DNA from: Pieris napi | Taxonomy: Eukaryota > Arthropoda > Insecta > Lepidoptera > Pieridae | Reading direction: 5' to 3' | Assembly: GCF_905475465.1 (NCBI RefSeq) | Contig: NC_062255.1 | Span: forward strand, 2,480,001-2,544,000 | Length of the DNA stretch: 64,000 nt | Part shown: piece after piece, positions 43,994 to 53,785 of the stretch | Layout: the number at the start of each line of letters is the position of its first letter | Numbering within the stretch: the stretch's first letter is position 1 | The notes under the pieces: generated by a model | What the model saw: only the letters and a program-made list of their open reading frames with translations | Databases searched by the model: none | Told to the model about the DNA's origin: nothing | Made by a program: the position numbers and the translations under genes

Positions 43994-45136
43994 ATGTCAC
44001 CAGATTATGTAGATATTGTAAAACACTGTCTCACATCAGGATACTTAATGTGGAAAGATGAGTTCTATGTGCAGGTTGATGGAGTAGCCATGGGTTCTCC
44101 AGTGTCACCTATAGTCGCTGACATCTTCATGGAGGACTTTGAGGAGAGAGCTTTGGCCAATACCCCGGTTAAACCTCGACTGTACAAGAGATATGTCGAT
44201 GACACATTTGTAGTACTCCCCAATGACAAAATATCTGCATTTCTAGCACATTTAAATTCAATACACAAGAACATTAAATTTACTGTTGAACAAGAAAACA
44301 ACAACTGTCTGCCCTTTTTAGACATTTTAATTATACGCAAAGCAGATGGCACACTAGGTCACACAATACACAGGAAGGCAACCCACACAGATAGGTACCT
44401 CAATGGTGAATCCCACCACCACCCTTCACAACTGCTTTCTGTCGGTAAATGTTTGTTTCAGAGAGCCCAACGTCTTTGTGATGATGCCCACCTCGAGGAG
44501 GAACTACAGCATGTCAAACAGGTGCTACACCGAAACAAGCTGCGCATCCCCCGGCTACATCACAAAAACAAAAACAAGACACAAACAGTTCCCCGCCAGC
44601 CAGCCTACTTGCCATATGTAAAGGGAGTTACAGATAGAATTAGCCGGATCCTAAAACGAGCTTCTATTCATACAATTTTCAAGCCGCACAAGAAGATTCA
44701 GCAATTCCTAAGACCAATCAAAAGTAACACCCCATTGCAAGATGCAGGTATATACAAACTGGATTGCGACTGTGGCCTGTCTTACATAGGGCAAACTAAA
44801 CGCAATATGTCCAGCAGACTCAAAGAACACATTGCAGACATAAGACATAGACGACACACAAAATCAGCAGTCTGTGAACACATACTAGATAGGCCTAATC
44901 ACTACATACGCTTTGACCAACCGAAAATACTTGCGAAAGAGAAAAGATTCTTCCCAAGATTGGTACGCGAAGCCATTGAAATCAAAAAACACCCCAATTT
45001 CAATAGAGAAGACGGCCTAAAATTGTCAAACACCTGGGATCCAATAATATCCAAATTAAAATCTCAAAAAGAAAAACAATCCGCGAAAATAGAGGACACC
45101 GTGAGCCATTTTTGCCAAAAACCCTCCATCTTTTAG
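43994..45136 (+). CDS. Penelope-like RT (C-terminal part) + GIY-YIG endonuclease
   Basis: This 380-residue frame is the C-terminal half of a Penelope-type polyprotein, which makes cDNA at a nicked target. RT motifs: DGVAMGSPVSPIVAD (29-43), catalytic YVDD (67-70) and LPFLDI (106-111). A basic linker follows at 165-245. The GIY-YIG endonuclease occupies about 250-345: GIY (252-254), the CDC pair (258-260), YIGQTKRN (264-271), R275, KEH, REAIE with the catalytic-type glutamate (325-329), and NFNRED (335-340). PLE proteins are usually about twice as long; the N-terminal RT motifs, including the first catalytic aspartate, are missing. Upstream the same frame reads LREQN before the first ATG and meets a TGA near 43960, close to the arm junction. 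The start is therefore only the first methionine of a truncated gene. The protein should be inactive as an RT; the nuclease domain looks complete. Confidence 0.85.
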   Translation: MSPDYVDIVKHCLTSGYLMWKDEFYVQVDGVAMGSPVSPIVADIFMEDFEERALANTPVKPRLYKRYVDDTFVVLPNDKISAFLAHLNSIHKNIKFTVEQENNNCLPFLDILIIRKADGTLGHTIHRKATHTDRYLNGESHHHPSQLLSVGKCLFQRAQRLCDDAHLEEELQHVKQVLHRNKLRIPRLHHKNKNKTQTVPRQPAYLPYVKGVTDRISRILKRASIHTIFKPHKKIQQFLRPIKSNTPLQDAGIYKLDCDCGLSYIGQTKRNMSSRLKEHIADIRHRRHTKSAVCEHILDRPNHYIRFDQPKILAKEKRFFPRLVREAIEIKKHPNFNREDGLKLSNTWDPIISKLKSQKEKQSAKIEDTVSHFCQKPSIF

Positions 45137-45348
45137 TCGATACCAACTCCGGGGAAATAAATACAGATAATGCAACTTTCTCTGCAGCTGTGATACTTTT
45201 TGACATTCAACATCTTTTGTCTTCAGTCACCGTGACCACGCACGCTGTAAAGCACGCGAAACGTCGGATAAATTTAAAATTATGTCAAATAGTTGTAAAT
45301 TTATAATAATACATAACTTTAATCCGGTAAAAAGCGTTTTTCTTTTAA
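44338..45348 (+). repeat. Right arm of the 1,011-bp inverted repeat
   Basis: Mirror of 42946-43956. It ends with CTTTAATCCGGTAAAAAGCG and TTTTTCTTTTAA, the conserved PLE 3' end also found at 16475 and 21535. Confidence 0.9.
45137..45348 (+). other. PLE 3' UTR / pseudo-LTR end
   Basis: CAGTCACCGTGACCACGCAC, GCTGTAAAGCACGCGAAACG, TCGGATAAATTTAAAATTAT, ending CTTTAATCCGGTAAAAAGCG. PLE ends often include hammerhead ribozymes; GCGAAACGTC would fit the GAAA side, but I find no CTGATGA core, so no ribozyme is called. Confidence 0.6.
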
Positions 45349-45962
45349 TGTTATGAGTTATGTTAATCAAAGACAAAATAAATATTTGTTATTATTCTCT
45401 TACATAAATTCTATTATTATTCGAATGTTGTTTTTAAATTATGTCCAATACCATAGCATCTTCCGTCGGCAACTTCATACTGATAATTTTGTGTCACGTT
45501 GCGCGCGCATCGTGAAAATTTTACTCTCATCAATTTTTCATAACGCGCCTAAAGAAGTATAACTTCAAAAATTTGATATTATTGAAACAGAATTCTCTTT
45601 TCAAATTCGCTAGTATTAACGAATCTCAATTCTCTTCTGTAAAGCGAAAATTGAAGATTCCAAACAATATCAGCACATCAAACAAGAGTATGTAATTACG
45701 TAACCTTTGCTCCAACCTAAGATCACCTCACATCAGTTGAGAATGTAAACAACTGACTATCTTGTGCGGCGCCATCTATAATTTACAAACAATAGTCCAA
45801 ACGAGACCAGTGTTACTTGAGCCTTCGTCAATATTTCCATGAAATGGGGAACATGTGTTGAGAATTGTTCGTTCACAGCACACAACTTATTAAGATATAC
45901 TTGTTATTAGGGGTAAAAAGAGTCAGAATTTTGATTAGTAACGCCTAAAAAAGACATAGGTA

Positions 45963-46259
45963 TCTAATATATAAAATTCTCGTGTCACGGTGTTTGTAGT
46001 TAAACTAATCCGAAATGGCTCATGAAATTTTGTGTGCATATTGGGTACGTATGAGAATCGGACAACATCTATTTTTCATCCCCCTAAATGTTAAGGGTAG
46101 TCCACCCCTAAATTTTTTATTTTTAGATTATTTTTTTATTTTTTTATGATACAGCATAGAAAATACATACAACCCCTAATTTTGACCTCTCTACTATCAA
46201 CCCCTATTTTTTATTATAAATGATATACATGGCAAAACTACGTTTGCCAGGTCAGCTAG
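45963..46259 (+). mobile_element. Helitron, non-autonomous, intact ends
   Basis: 297 bp inserted between A (45962) and T (46260): starts TCTAATATATAAAATTCTCG; ends with hairpin GGCAAAACTACGTTTGCC, then AGGTCAGCTAG. This is the expected A|TC...CTAG|T with a 3' hairpin about 10 bases from the end. No ORF; it must rely on a Rep/helicase from elsewhere. Confidence 0.9.
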
Positions 46260-46454
46260 TAAAATTATAAAAATTATACCACACAGGAACAATAGTTTCA
46301 CTTGTAAGTCGCACTATTTTTTAATTCACTTCAAAAGTAACGTATTTCCATTCGCATCATATAATTGGTACGTACACATATAGCAGAAACATATAAGCTT
46401 ATTGACTAACTTAAATAACACGGCTCAAATATAAGAGTTTCCTCCAACTTTGAT

Positions 46455-46715
46455 TTTGTTCCCTTTGGAATAGATAGATAGATAGATAGGGCCATGGGGT
46501 TCAAGTGCACAGGCGCTAATTTAAGTTGACGCCTAGTAGTTAGTACCGGTGACCCCAGAGCTGGTGCTTTTACGAATAAGTATCGTTAAAAGTACAATGC
46601 TTTAGAGACCGAACATTTAAATTTGTTTTTATTTTCTATTTATAAATTTTTCATTATTATTTATTTATTAGTTTAGAATATATACTATAAATGTGTGTTG
46701 GAAATAAATAAATAA
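46455..46715 (+). repeat. TTTGTTCCCTTTGGAG family
   Basis: TTTGTTCCCTTTGGAATAG followed by an expanded (ATAG)n, GGGCCATGGGGTTCAAGTGC, AGTTGACGCCTAGTAG, GACCCCAGAGCTGGTGC, ending GTGTTGGAAATAAATAAAT. Confidence 0.7.
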
Positions 46716-47112
46716 CAATTAATATGTTCCAGGTAAGAAAAAAATATGTACCAGGACATCATACATTTAAAGAGATCTGGTTTAGACGTAGCTAAAATTT
46801 GAGGGAAACATTCGATAGATCATTCGAAACTGGCCAGATAGACCACGTTCAATCGATATCGATCTGAACCCAGGATATTGCATATTTATCAACCTTTGAC
46901 ACCAGAACGAGACTAACATCTTCATAGATGATCCAAAACAAATATTTGAACGAGCAAAGTAACGGGATAGTTCCTTTAGGCGATGTTCAAACCTAGGATT
47001 ATGCTCGGTCTGTGCTTTGCTATTAGAGAAAAGTGTCATTTGGTATTATAATGGTTGTTTATGGTCAGAGATTATGCGTAATTTACATTATCTATAGTTT
47101 ATTATAACTGAA
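46716..47112. other. Spacer, nothing recognised
   Basis: An 85-codon minus-strand frame (46782-47039, starting MTLFSNSKAQTEHNPRFEHR) has no recognisable family. Otherwise featureless. Confidence 0.25.
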
Positions 47113-47115
47113 CAG

Positions 47116-47245
47116 CCCTGCGATTCTGTAACCACCTTTTCAGAATGCCAAATCATAAAATGACTGCTTCACGACTGATTTGAGAGCGACCGCCGATGCG
47201 AAAACCGCTGTGTGAGTTCGTGAAGTGAGTTACAGAATCGCAGGG
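47116..47245. mobile_element. 130-bp MITE with perfect 17-bp ends
   Basis: Left end CCCTGCGATTCTGTAAC, right end GTTACAGAATCGCAGGG, exact reverse complements. Flanks CAG (47113-47115) and CAG (47246-47248) give a 3-bp target duplication. The interior has no ORF. Superfamily not assigned. Confidence 0.85.
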
Positions 47246-47319
47246 CAGTTTCGATTCGAGTTTTCGAATTAAATCTTACAATCCGTATTAAACAACGCAT
47301 ACAGGAATTAACCTGTTTT

Positions 47320-47587
47320 AAAATAAAATAAATAAATCAGTGGCGCTACAACCCTTTTAGGTCTGGGCCTCAGGTTTCTGAATTCATGATCATTTGTGAA
47401 TCTAAAAGGCGACACGCGCCATCGACTTGTGTCTAAAGCCGCTTTCCTCACGATATTTTTCTTCACTGTTCGAGCGAATGTTAATTTATGCACACATAGA
47501 ATGAATGTCCATTGGTGCAGTCGGGGATCGAACCTACGACCTCAGGGATGGGAGACACACACTGAAGCCACTAGGCCAACACTCCTC
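47320..47587 (-). repeat. tRNA-derived SINE
   Basis: Read on plus: ATCAGTGGCGCTACAACCCT, GTCTGGGCCTCAGGTTTCTG, GCGCCATCGACTTGTGTC, GTTCGAGCGAATGTTAA, GGGGATCGAACCTACGACC, GAAGCCACTAGGCCAACAC. B- and A-boxes are intact in reverse order; complete copy. Confidence 0.85.
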
Positions 47588-47629
47588 ATATATCTCTTAC
47601 TGTGTCTAAATAAAAATGACATCTTGTTT

Positions 47630-47745
47630 TGAAGAACAGGGAAGAACAGACAGGAGTTACTCACTTACCTGATGTTAAGAAATACCGCCGCCGATGGACA
47701 CTCTCAATTCCAGTGGGCTCGTGAGTGCGTTGCCGGCCTTTTATA
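47630..47745 (+). repeat. GCCGGCAACGCAC-family repeat, 5' part
   Basis: CTTACCTGATGTTAAGAAAT, ACCGCCGCCGATGGACACTC, GGCTCGTGAGTGCGTTGCC, GGCCTTTTATATGAG. Confidence 0.75.
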
Positions 47746-48779
47746 TGAGTAATTAATATATTCTGTCTACCTGCCTGATGTGTCATCGCATAATATAATA
47801 TTTAATACATATTTTTGTATTAGGTACACACCTATTAGATTGTATTATGTTTTGTTACATGTACGTTAGTACCATTTCCATAAAAGTGGATTAGTTCGAG
47901 AGACTTCTAAAATATTTTTCTTGACTCCATATTTGTTAATGAAACCAGAATTTATAATTTTTATCTATAGACAGAGTGATGAGAAATGAAACGCGATGTA
48001 TGGATTCATATAATCCCATTTTGCAATAATAATTCGTTACTATAAACATAGAATCACCAAGGAGGCTAGTGCAAGGTTTCTTGTCAGAGATCTTAATAAC
48101 CAAATTATCGAGACAAAAGATTTCCCCATAAGCATGCAACACGCATTGACCAGCTTGGGCAAGACTGTTTGATATTCGCGCGTGACACGATCGTCAGAGC
48201 AATTGGCTATAATCGCTCAGATTACAAATTAAAACTTCTAACTGACAGATAGCGAGACTATCAAAAGCTATGTTAAAATAAACGAGAGATGATAAGAAAA
48301 GTAAAGAAGGAGCACCTGATAGGAAAAAAGAAGAGACTGAAAGAATTATACAATGAATTTTAGTAAACGAATGTGGTATATTTTTATGTATTTTAAAATA
48401 CAAATAAATTCGAATCAACGTAAACTACTCTCTGTTTTTGTTTATGGTATAAAAATGTGTTAGATGGTACAATCGTCAGTTCGTATATATTCTGCCACAC
48501 ACAATGGCGCGCAAATTTGACTTTAAAGGAATTTTACATTATTAGTCATATGAATTGGTCAATTCTTATATTATTTGTATCGTACATATCATATATGGTT
48601 ATTAAATTTATATCAACTACAGTGTCTCACGCAAATAATCATTTATTGAATAATACATTTCTTCCAAAAGTAATACACCAAGTCGATTTTTTAAAACTCT
48701 AGTCGGAAGATCTTTTAATTCTTTCGGTAAATTATTGTAAATCTTGCTAGCTTGTTGTATATTCTATAAATGACAGTCA
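47746..48779. other. Gene-free tract
   Basis: AT-rich; several 60-80 codon frames without family resemblance. The words AACTGACAGATAGCGAGACT have no partner in the window. Confidence 0.3.
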
Positions 48780-48842
48780 TCGGGGCATGGACACCCATTT
48801 TAGTGGTTGCGTTGCCGGCCTTTGAGGGAGGTGTATACTGTA
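48780..48842 (+). repeat. GCCGGCAACGCAC-family variant fragment
   Basis: GGACACCCATTTTAGTGG, TTGCGTTGCCGGCCTTTGAG, GGAGGTGTATACTG: the variant also seen at 31935-32045, opposite strand. Confidence 0.6.
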
Positions 48843-49254
48843 ACTTAATTCGTAACTTTCAGTTCTGTTACAAAAGATAGCTTTAAAAGATAGCATTCCA
48901 TCTGACAAGGACCTATCTGCTTTACATCACAACGATGGGAAAGAATGGTTCGATTGATTAGGTCATAGTAATGAAACAGGGCATTTCACATAGCATCTAA
49001 ATAATCATCTGATTATCAATGCAAATATTGTTGCGACTGTACTGAAATAATGTACGAACTATGACCCCCCCCCCACATGTCTAAATCCAATACCTTTTGA
49101 CCATGAGTCATATTAGGGCATATTCCCTCCTGTATTGCTAAAGGCTGTGTTTTTATAAATTGTCATATTAGACAATTGACAAATTGTTATAAATATTGAT
49201 AATTTAAAATTTGTACGGGCACAGATGTGTTAGCAGAGTTTTTTAATTCTTTAT
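48843..49254. other. Spacer, nothing recognised
   Basis: Contains a C-run (49064-49075). No gene or repeat assigned. Confidence 0.3.
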
Positions 49255-49400
49255 TTAACTTAGGGGCCTTCAGGAAAAGAACGTACAAACTTTTAAAAGG
49301 CCGGCAACGCACTCGCGAGCCCTCTGGCATTAAGTGTGTCCATGGATGTATCACTTAACATCAGGCTAGCCTCCTGCCGGTTTACTAAGTTTTATATAAA
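49255..49400 (-). repeat. GCCGGCAACGCAC-family repeat, 5' part
   Basis: GGGGCCTTCAGGAAAAGAAC, TTTTAAAAGGCCGGCAACGC, ACTCGCGAGCCCTCTGGCAT, ACTTAACATCAGGCTAGCC, CCTGCCGGTTTACTAAG. Good similarity to the family order. Confidence 0.8.
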
Positions 49401-50049
49401 AAAATATGATTTTCGCCTTCAAAAATTGAAGCTTAAAAACTGAGCTACGCTAATAACCTTATATAATTTCTCTGTATATATATTATTGGTTACATTATTG
49501 TGGACCGTAATCAAAATAAACACGTTCATAATTCGAGATATGTTAAATGTCTTTCCAACGAAACGGTTTAAATGGTTCCTACTCAATGACAGATGTCGCT
49601 ACTATAAACTTAATTTAGGCAGTATTTTTTACAAAACTGGCAACTACCTCTTGACTTAGTGGTTAACGCATATCTCTGGACCGATTTGTCAATAAAATTG
49701 CAGGCTGCTATGCAAAGATGACTTATCTAATAGCCAGTAAACATATAACATATATTAGCGCAACTGGATTTTTTATATCTGTTTAATGATTTTTACAATG
49801 AAATTTATTTAACTACAAAATATTACAGTTTGTGATCATGGTTTGAACACGCGAATTGCCTTGTATAGTACACAATTGTACAGATAAACGCATTGAAATC
49901 TGAGTAATAATAGTTTGGTTAAAGTGTATCAAATAAAAAAACGGTTTATGACTCGAAAAGACTGAGGTTGTTGACCTCGCTTAAAAAAAACAAGAATGAG
50001 AAAGCAAGTCCCCAAAAATAAATCAATTAACTACCATAAAATTAAATAT
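49401..50049. other. Spacer, nothing certain
   Basis: TTGACTTAGTGGTTAACGCA (49652-49671) resembles a tRNA A-box but no B-box follows at the right distance. Otherwise AT-rich. Confidence 0.3.
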
Positions 50050-50235
50050 AATAAAAATAAATTAGTGGTGCTACAACCTTTCTTAGGTCTAATAGCCAAG
50101 TAGTTGATATTCCTGTACCTTTGGGTCTAAGGCAAGCCGGTTTCCTCACGATGTTTTCCTACACCCTTCGAGCCAATGTCAATGTGCACATAGAAAGACA
50201 GTCGATTGGTGAACAGCCGGAGATCGAACCTTCGA
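50050..50235 (-). repeat. tRNA-derived SINE, head truncated
   Basis: Plus-strand order: TTAGTGGTGCTACAACCTTT, then a deletion to CTTTGGGTCTAAGGCAAGCC, GGTTTCCTCACGATGTTTTC, CGAGCCAATGTCAATGTGC, GAGATCGAACCTTCGAACTC. It ends in the tRNA T-arm region. Confidence 0.75.
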
Positions 50236-50584
50236 ACTCAGTCAAAATAAACGTCACACATAACAAAGAACATTGTCTTAAAGGTAAATACAATTTCCAC
50301 GTAAATAACATACTTGTTCAAGCTTACAAAAGTAAATCACTAGTAATTATTAAGTACTTAGATAAGAGGCCAGAGGAGGTCGCAAGGGGAGGTGCATTTT
50401 TACAAATTGATACAAATTATTTGAGCGAGCACCCGCTTTGTTCCAACGATGCTTGTTACGACTCTGGAACGGCATTTTATTATTTCCATATAACGGATGT
50501 ACACTGAATACTAAAACTGTCGGGAGAACGTAACGTTTTGCATGCGTCTATTCAGTTCCAACAACATACATATATGGGAACAAA
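50236..50584. other. Unassigned, partly open frame
   Basis: A plus-strand frame runs out of the SINE from 50121 to 50507. The peptide after the SINE has no family resemblance. It is probably chance read-through. Confidence 0.25.
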
Positions 50585-50740
50585 TACGGTTATAATTAGT
50601 TATAAAAAGGTTTAGGTTTTAGAAAGATAACATCTTGTTTTGTTTATATTGTTTTTAGTCAAATTTTTATATTATTACGTTTCCTATTGTATTAGTATTA
50701 AATTACTGTAAAATTATTAAATAAATAAACGATTTAGGTT
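50585..50740 (+). repeat. LINE 3'-UTR-like segment
   Basis: GGTTATAATTAGTTATAAAA, TTTATATTGTTTTTAGTC, CCTATTGTATTAGTATTAAA, TTACTGTAAAATTATTAAAT, AAATAAACG. Same order as 31400-31555. Confidence 0.45.
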
Positions 50741-50969
50741 TATGGTTCCAAATAAATTATTCACTGACTCAATGGATTTTTACTGGATTTCAAATATATT
50801 GAACACACAAAAAATATACTGACAAATAAATATTGAATTACGAAATCAGGATTACTAATAAAATTACGGAATTATGTGTTAAAATAGATAATTTTTATTT
50901 ACTTGCTAAATAAAATACCTTAAACTTGAAATTGTCTGAATTCACACTATTAATTCTAAATTTTTATAG

Positions 50970-51190
50970 TCAATGGTCAAATCATTTATTCCAATTAGAC
51001 CTGTTAAAATGGCATTTTTGAACGTTAAATAAAATATAAAGATGATTCTAGTTGCACATTCCAAAAGGTAGTTTCGTGTGGAGAAGAATGGGCAAGAAAC
51101 TCCACACTTACTCTTTTAATATATATTTATATATAATAGGTTTTACAATATTTTGTATACATTAGTCAAATAATTGCATGTGTTTAAGTC
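50970..51190 (-). repeat. LINE 3'-UTR-like repeat
   Basis: AAATCATTTATTCCAATTAG, CCTGTTAAAATGGCATTTTT, GGAGAAGAATGGGCAAGAAA, CTCCACACTTACTCTTTTAA. Similar to 19700-19990. Confidence 0.6.
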
Positions 51191-51890
51191 ACTAAACCAT
51201 TCTATAAATGCTTAGGCCAGACATATTTTGATATTAAACTTGCTACTCAATAGTAGTAAATAAATAAGGTCTTGAAAAGGAATTAATAACTCGTTATATA
51301 CACGGTGATATTATTACTATAAGGAAAATTATTAATTGCCTTGTCGTGAAATATTGTTAAAAGGCGTTTTCCTCTTTCCACAGCCGCGCTATTTCGTTTT
51401 AGTGTACGCGTCACCCACCACCTCATTCTTTAGACGGAGTCCGAAACATCTTATTCGCGCCCTCATAAAAGTAACTGCTTTGGCTCGTTTTTATTTCCAC
51501 CTCTGTACCTGTACGGCCACAGTATTTTAATAAACCGACTCTCTTTGCGAGTCACTTTGAACTCTATTTGCATTAAATAAGATTCATTTTTCTAAAAACT
51601 CTTTATCAAATCATATCTTGCCACTTCTATCTAGGACAAAGATACTAAAGGACAGAAGGAATTCCAATTACTTTATTATGTGAACAATTGCACGGATTCA
51701 TATATTTTATTGAATAAATTACTTACTTTGACTTGTTAAAAAGAAAATTAATTCTGTTTTCAGGTCACATTGATTATTATAGACAAATTGTATCTTTTTA
51801 ATAATACCAAAATTCTTTTGTTTTTCATTTCTCATAAGAGCATTCCAACAAGCGATTTAAGGAATATTTAATAATTATTACGAAAGGGAT
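51191..51890. other. Spacer, nothing recognised
   Basis: A 64-codon plus frame (51336-51530) shows a less AT-biased composition but no known family. No repeat assigned. Confidence 0.3.
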
Positions 51891-51891
51891 A

Positions 51892-52250
51892 TCTAATATA
51901 TAATTCTCGTGTCACAATGATACCATACTCCTCCGAAACGGCTCGAACGATTTATATGAATTTTTTATGCATATTCAGTAAGTCTGAGAATCAGATAACA
52001 TCTACTTTTAATACCGTTAAATGTTAAGGGTGGTTCCACCCCTAAATTTTTATTTTCTAGACAAAACTTTTTGTTTTATTTTTTTATGAAGCATACAAAA
52101 ATACACAGAACCCTTAATTGTCACCCCTCTATGATCAACCCCGATTTTTTTATTATAGTAGATAGTTATTTTTATTGAACTCAAAAAAAAATCCTAGATA
52201 TCCTAGGTATATTATATACATGGCAAAACGACGTTTGCCGGGTCAGCTAG
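51892..52250 (+). mobile_element. Helitron, non-autonomous, intact ends
   Basis: A|TCTAATATATAATTCTCGTG at the start; hairpin GGCAAAACGACGTTTGCC and GGGTCAGCTAG|T at the end. 359 bp; longer than the 45963 copy because it keeps TAGATAGTTATTTTTATTGA near the 3' end, also present in the 23744 copy. Confidence 0.9.
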
Positions 52251-52793
52251 TTACTATATAATTAATTACTTTAATTATATTAATTGTGTTTAGAGTCCAC
52301 TCCACTATTGGGAAATGTGTAAAATGTTTTTCGGTGGATTGTCGTAAACTTATTAGTAACATTTGAAAATATTTTTTGTAAAATTTAAAGTCGAGGATCA
52401 CTTAATAATTTAAACGCAGCCAAAATAACTTCATAATTACAAAACGTTTATACACACAACTATTAAATACGCGCGCTAATTTCAACAATTACACATAATT
52501 AAAATAATTGCGAACGAATTACCCGTAGTGAAAAAGTCAAGTCAGTACCGCAAAATTCTTAAGCGTGGTGGGGAAATGGGATGATTACTTCATCAAAACA
52601 CACTTTAAACGTGTTACGTAAATCTCCGACCCCCCTAAAGGGGTGGAGGGTGGTAAGACGATATGGGCGAGCGTGAGCGCCGTCAAGAAAACCTTGATTG
52701 CTTTTTTAATTAGTTTTTTTTTATTCCCCCCGTTCGCGTCTTGGGGAAATATGTATTGGGGTTGTGACTATGTACAGTATCGATTGTTTATCG
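52251..52793. other. Spacer with GC-rich patch
   Basis: ACCCCCCTAAAGGGGTGGAG (52629 on) can fold on itself. A 61-codon frame (52643-52828) overlaps it but has no recognisable family. Confidence 0.3.
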
Positions 52794-53056
52794 CTATATG
52801 TGGCTATATTTTAGACGTTCATAAGTGAACAAAAGAATACATTTTTTGACCGATGACTTATAAAAATAGGATGACACTTTACTTTATTATTAACGAATGT
52901 TAATTTGTTTAATGTTCTAATACTATATGTGGCTATATATTAGCCGTTCATAACAAAAGAGTACATTTATTTTGACTTTTGACTTAAAATAGGATGACAT
53001 TTGACTAGACAAGTATATTTTATTTACGTAATTCGATAAGTTGTTTATTATTCTAA
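52794..53056. repeat. 129-bp tandem duplication
   Basis: CTATATGTGGCTATAT occurs at 52794 and 52923. The following words recur in order: TTAGACGTTCATAA / TTAGCCGTTCATAA, AATAGGATGACACTT / AATAGGATGACATTT, GTTCTAATAC / ATTCTAATAC. Two diverged units. Confidence 0.65.
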
Positions 53057-53668
53057 TACACTTGGAAGATATTATGTGATTTACGATAATGTAATGTCCG
53101 GAGGTCCTAGGTAATATTCCCGGTGAAATAATAATTTAAAACGTTGAACTCAGTGATATGCGTTTCCGAATTTGTGACTTATAAACATATATTGTTTCAA
53201 TTAACTGTTTAAACTAAATTTCAATGATGAATTACTAACCAATGAAAAACCAACCATTTGACAATAATTCAAAATTGTCTCGAGTTTACAAAGTCGCTAC
53301 TAGCGATTAATTAAAAATAGGAACGGATTGAATATAATATCATCAATATAAATCAATAAGACATTCCAGAAAAATCAAGAATCCTATATAAACATTGTCA
53401 CAAGCGATGGGAAATGATTTTAAAATTATTCCCCCATTGAAGAGCTTAGCACTCCACTTAACTGGTCGGAGTGTCCATTAGACTTCATAACATCGTGCTA
53501 ATGAGGTAAGGAAAATCAGATCTACCATGGAATTGAAATTATGTGCGCTTAGATCTTAGTTTGTAGAAGGATTTTAATATGGTATAGTAGGAATAGATGA
53601 TAATATATATTATATATATACACTGTATTGGAATATTTATAGCGACATTTGTTTTGAGCGTCTATATT
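53057..53668. other. Spacer, nothing recognised
   Basis: AT-rich, with a TA-rich simple stretch at 53600-53622. Confidence 0.3.
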
Positions 53669-53785
53669 TTCTTTTTATACAACAGAGGCAAACGGGCCCA
53701 CCTGATGTAAAGTGACTCTCAATGGACTCAATACCATAGGGATCGTGAGTACGTTGCCGGCCTTTTAAGATGTATGTGCTCATTG
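53669..53785 (+). repeat. GCCGGCAACGCAC-family repeat, 5' part
   Basis: TACAACAGAGGCAAACGGGC, CCACCTGATGTAAAGTGAC, GATCGTGAGTACGTTGCCGG, CCTTTTAAGATG. Confidence 0.75.

Larger units (their letters stand above)
42948..45375. mobile_element. Penelope-like element, inverted pair
   Basis: Two 5'-truncated PLE copies joined head to head, with 3' ends facing outward. The arms 42946-43956 (minus) and 44338-45348 (plus) are mirror images about position 44147 with no net indel; 43957-44337 is single-copy PLE sequence. A tail (ATGTTATGAGTTATGTTAAT, then CAAAGACAA) follows the right arm only. The probable target duplication is AATAAATATTT (42937-42947 and 45377-45387), which is low-complexity and therefore tentative. 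Penelope elements are known to carry inverted or direct pseudo-LTRs and a one-sided tail, so the plan fits the group. Confidence 0.85.
42767..45571. mobile_element. Family K element (copy D) split by a Penelope insertion
   Basis: The left outer end AAAAGGGTGCGTGTACTTAT, GTACGCGCGTAAGAAGTTAT, ACTTCTTTGGC and the right outer end TTTTTCATAACGCGCCTAAA, GAAGTATAACTTCAAAAA are the two ends of family K read in reverse. The halves of its interior continue copy C on both sides of the insertion (TAAAGTTCAGTTTACATTTG at 42905; AAATTCTATTATTATTCG at 45407). Removing 42948-45375 restores a K element of about 0.4 kb. Confidence 0.85.

Noticed and set aside
44065..44352. Minus-strand 95-codon frame in the Penelope loop
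   Set aside because: It is antisense to the RT domain and has no motif of its own.
45230..45275. Hammerhead ribozyme in the Penelope end
   Set aside because: GCGAAACGTC fits part of the motif, but the CTGATGA core is missing and GCGTGC words are direct, not inverted, so the stem does not form.
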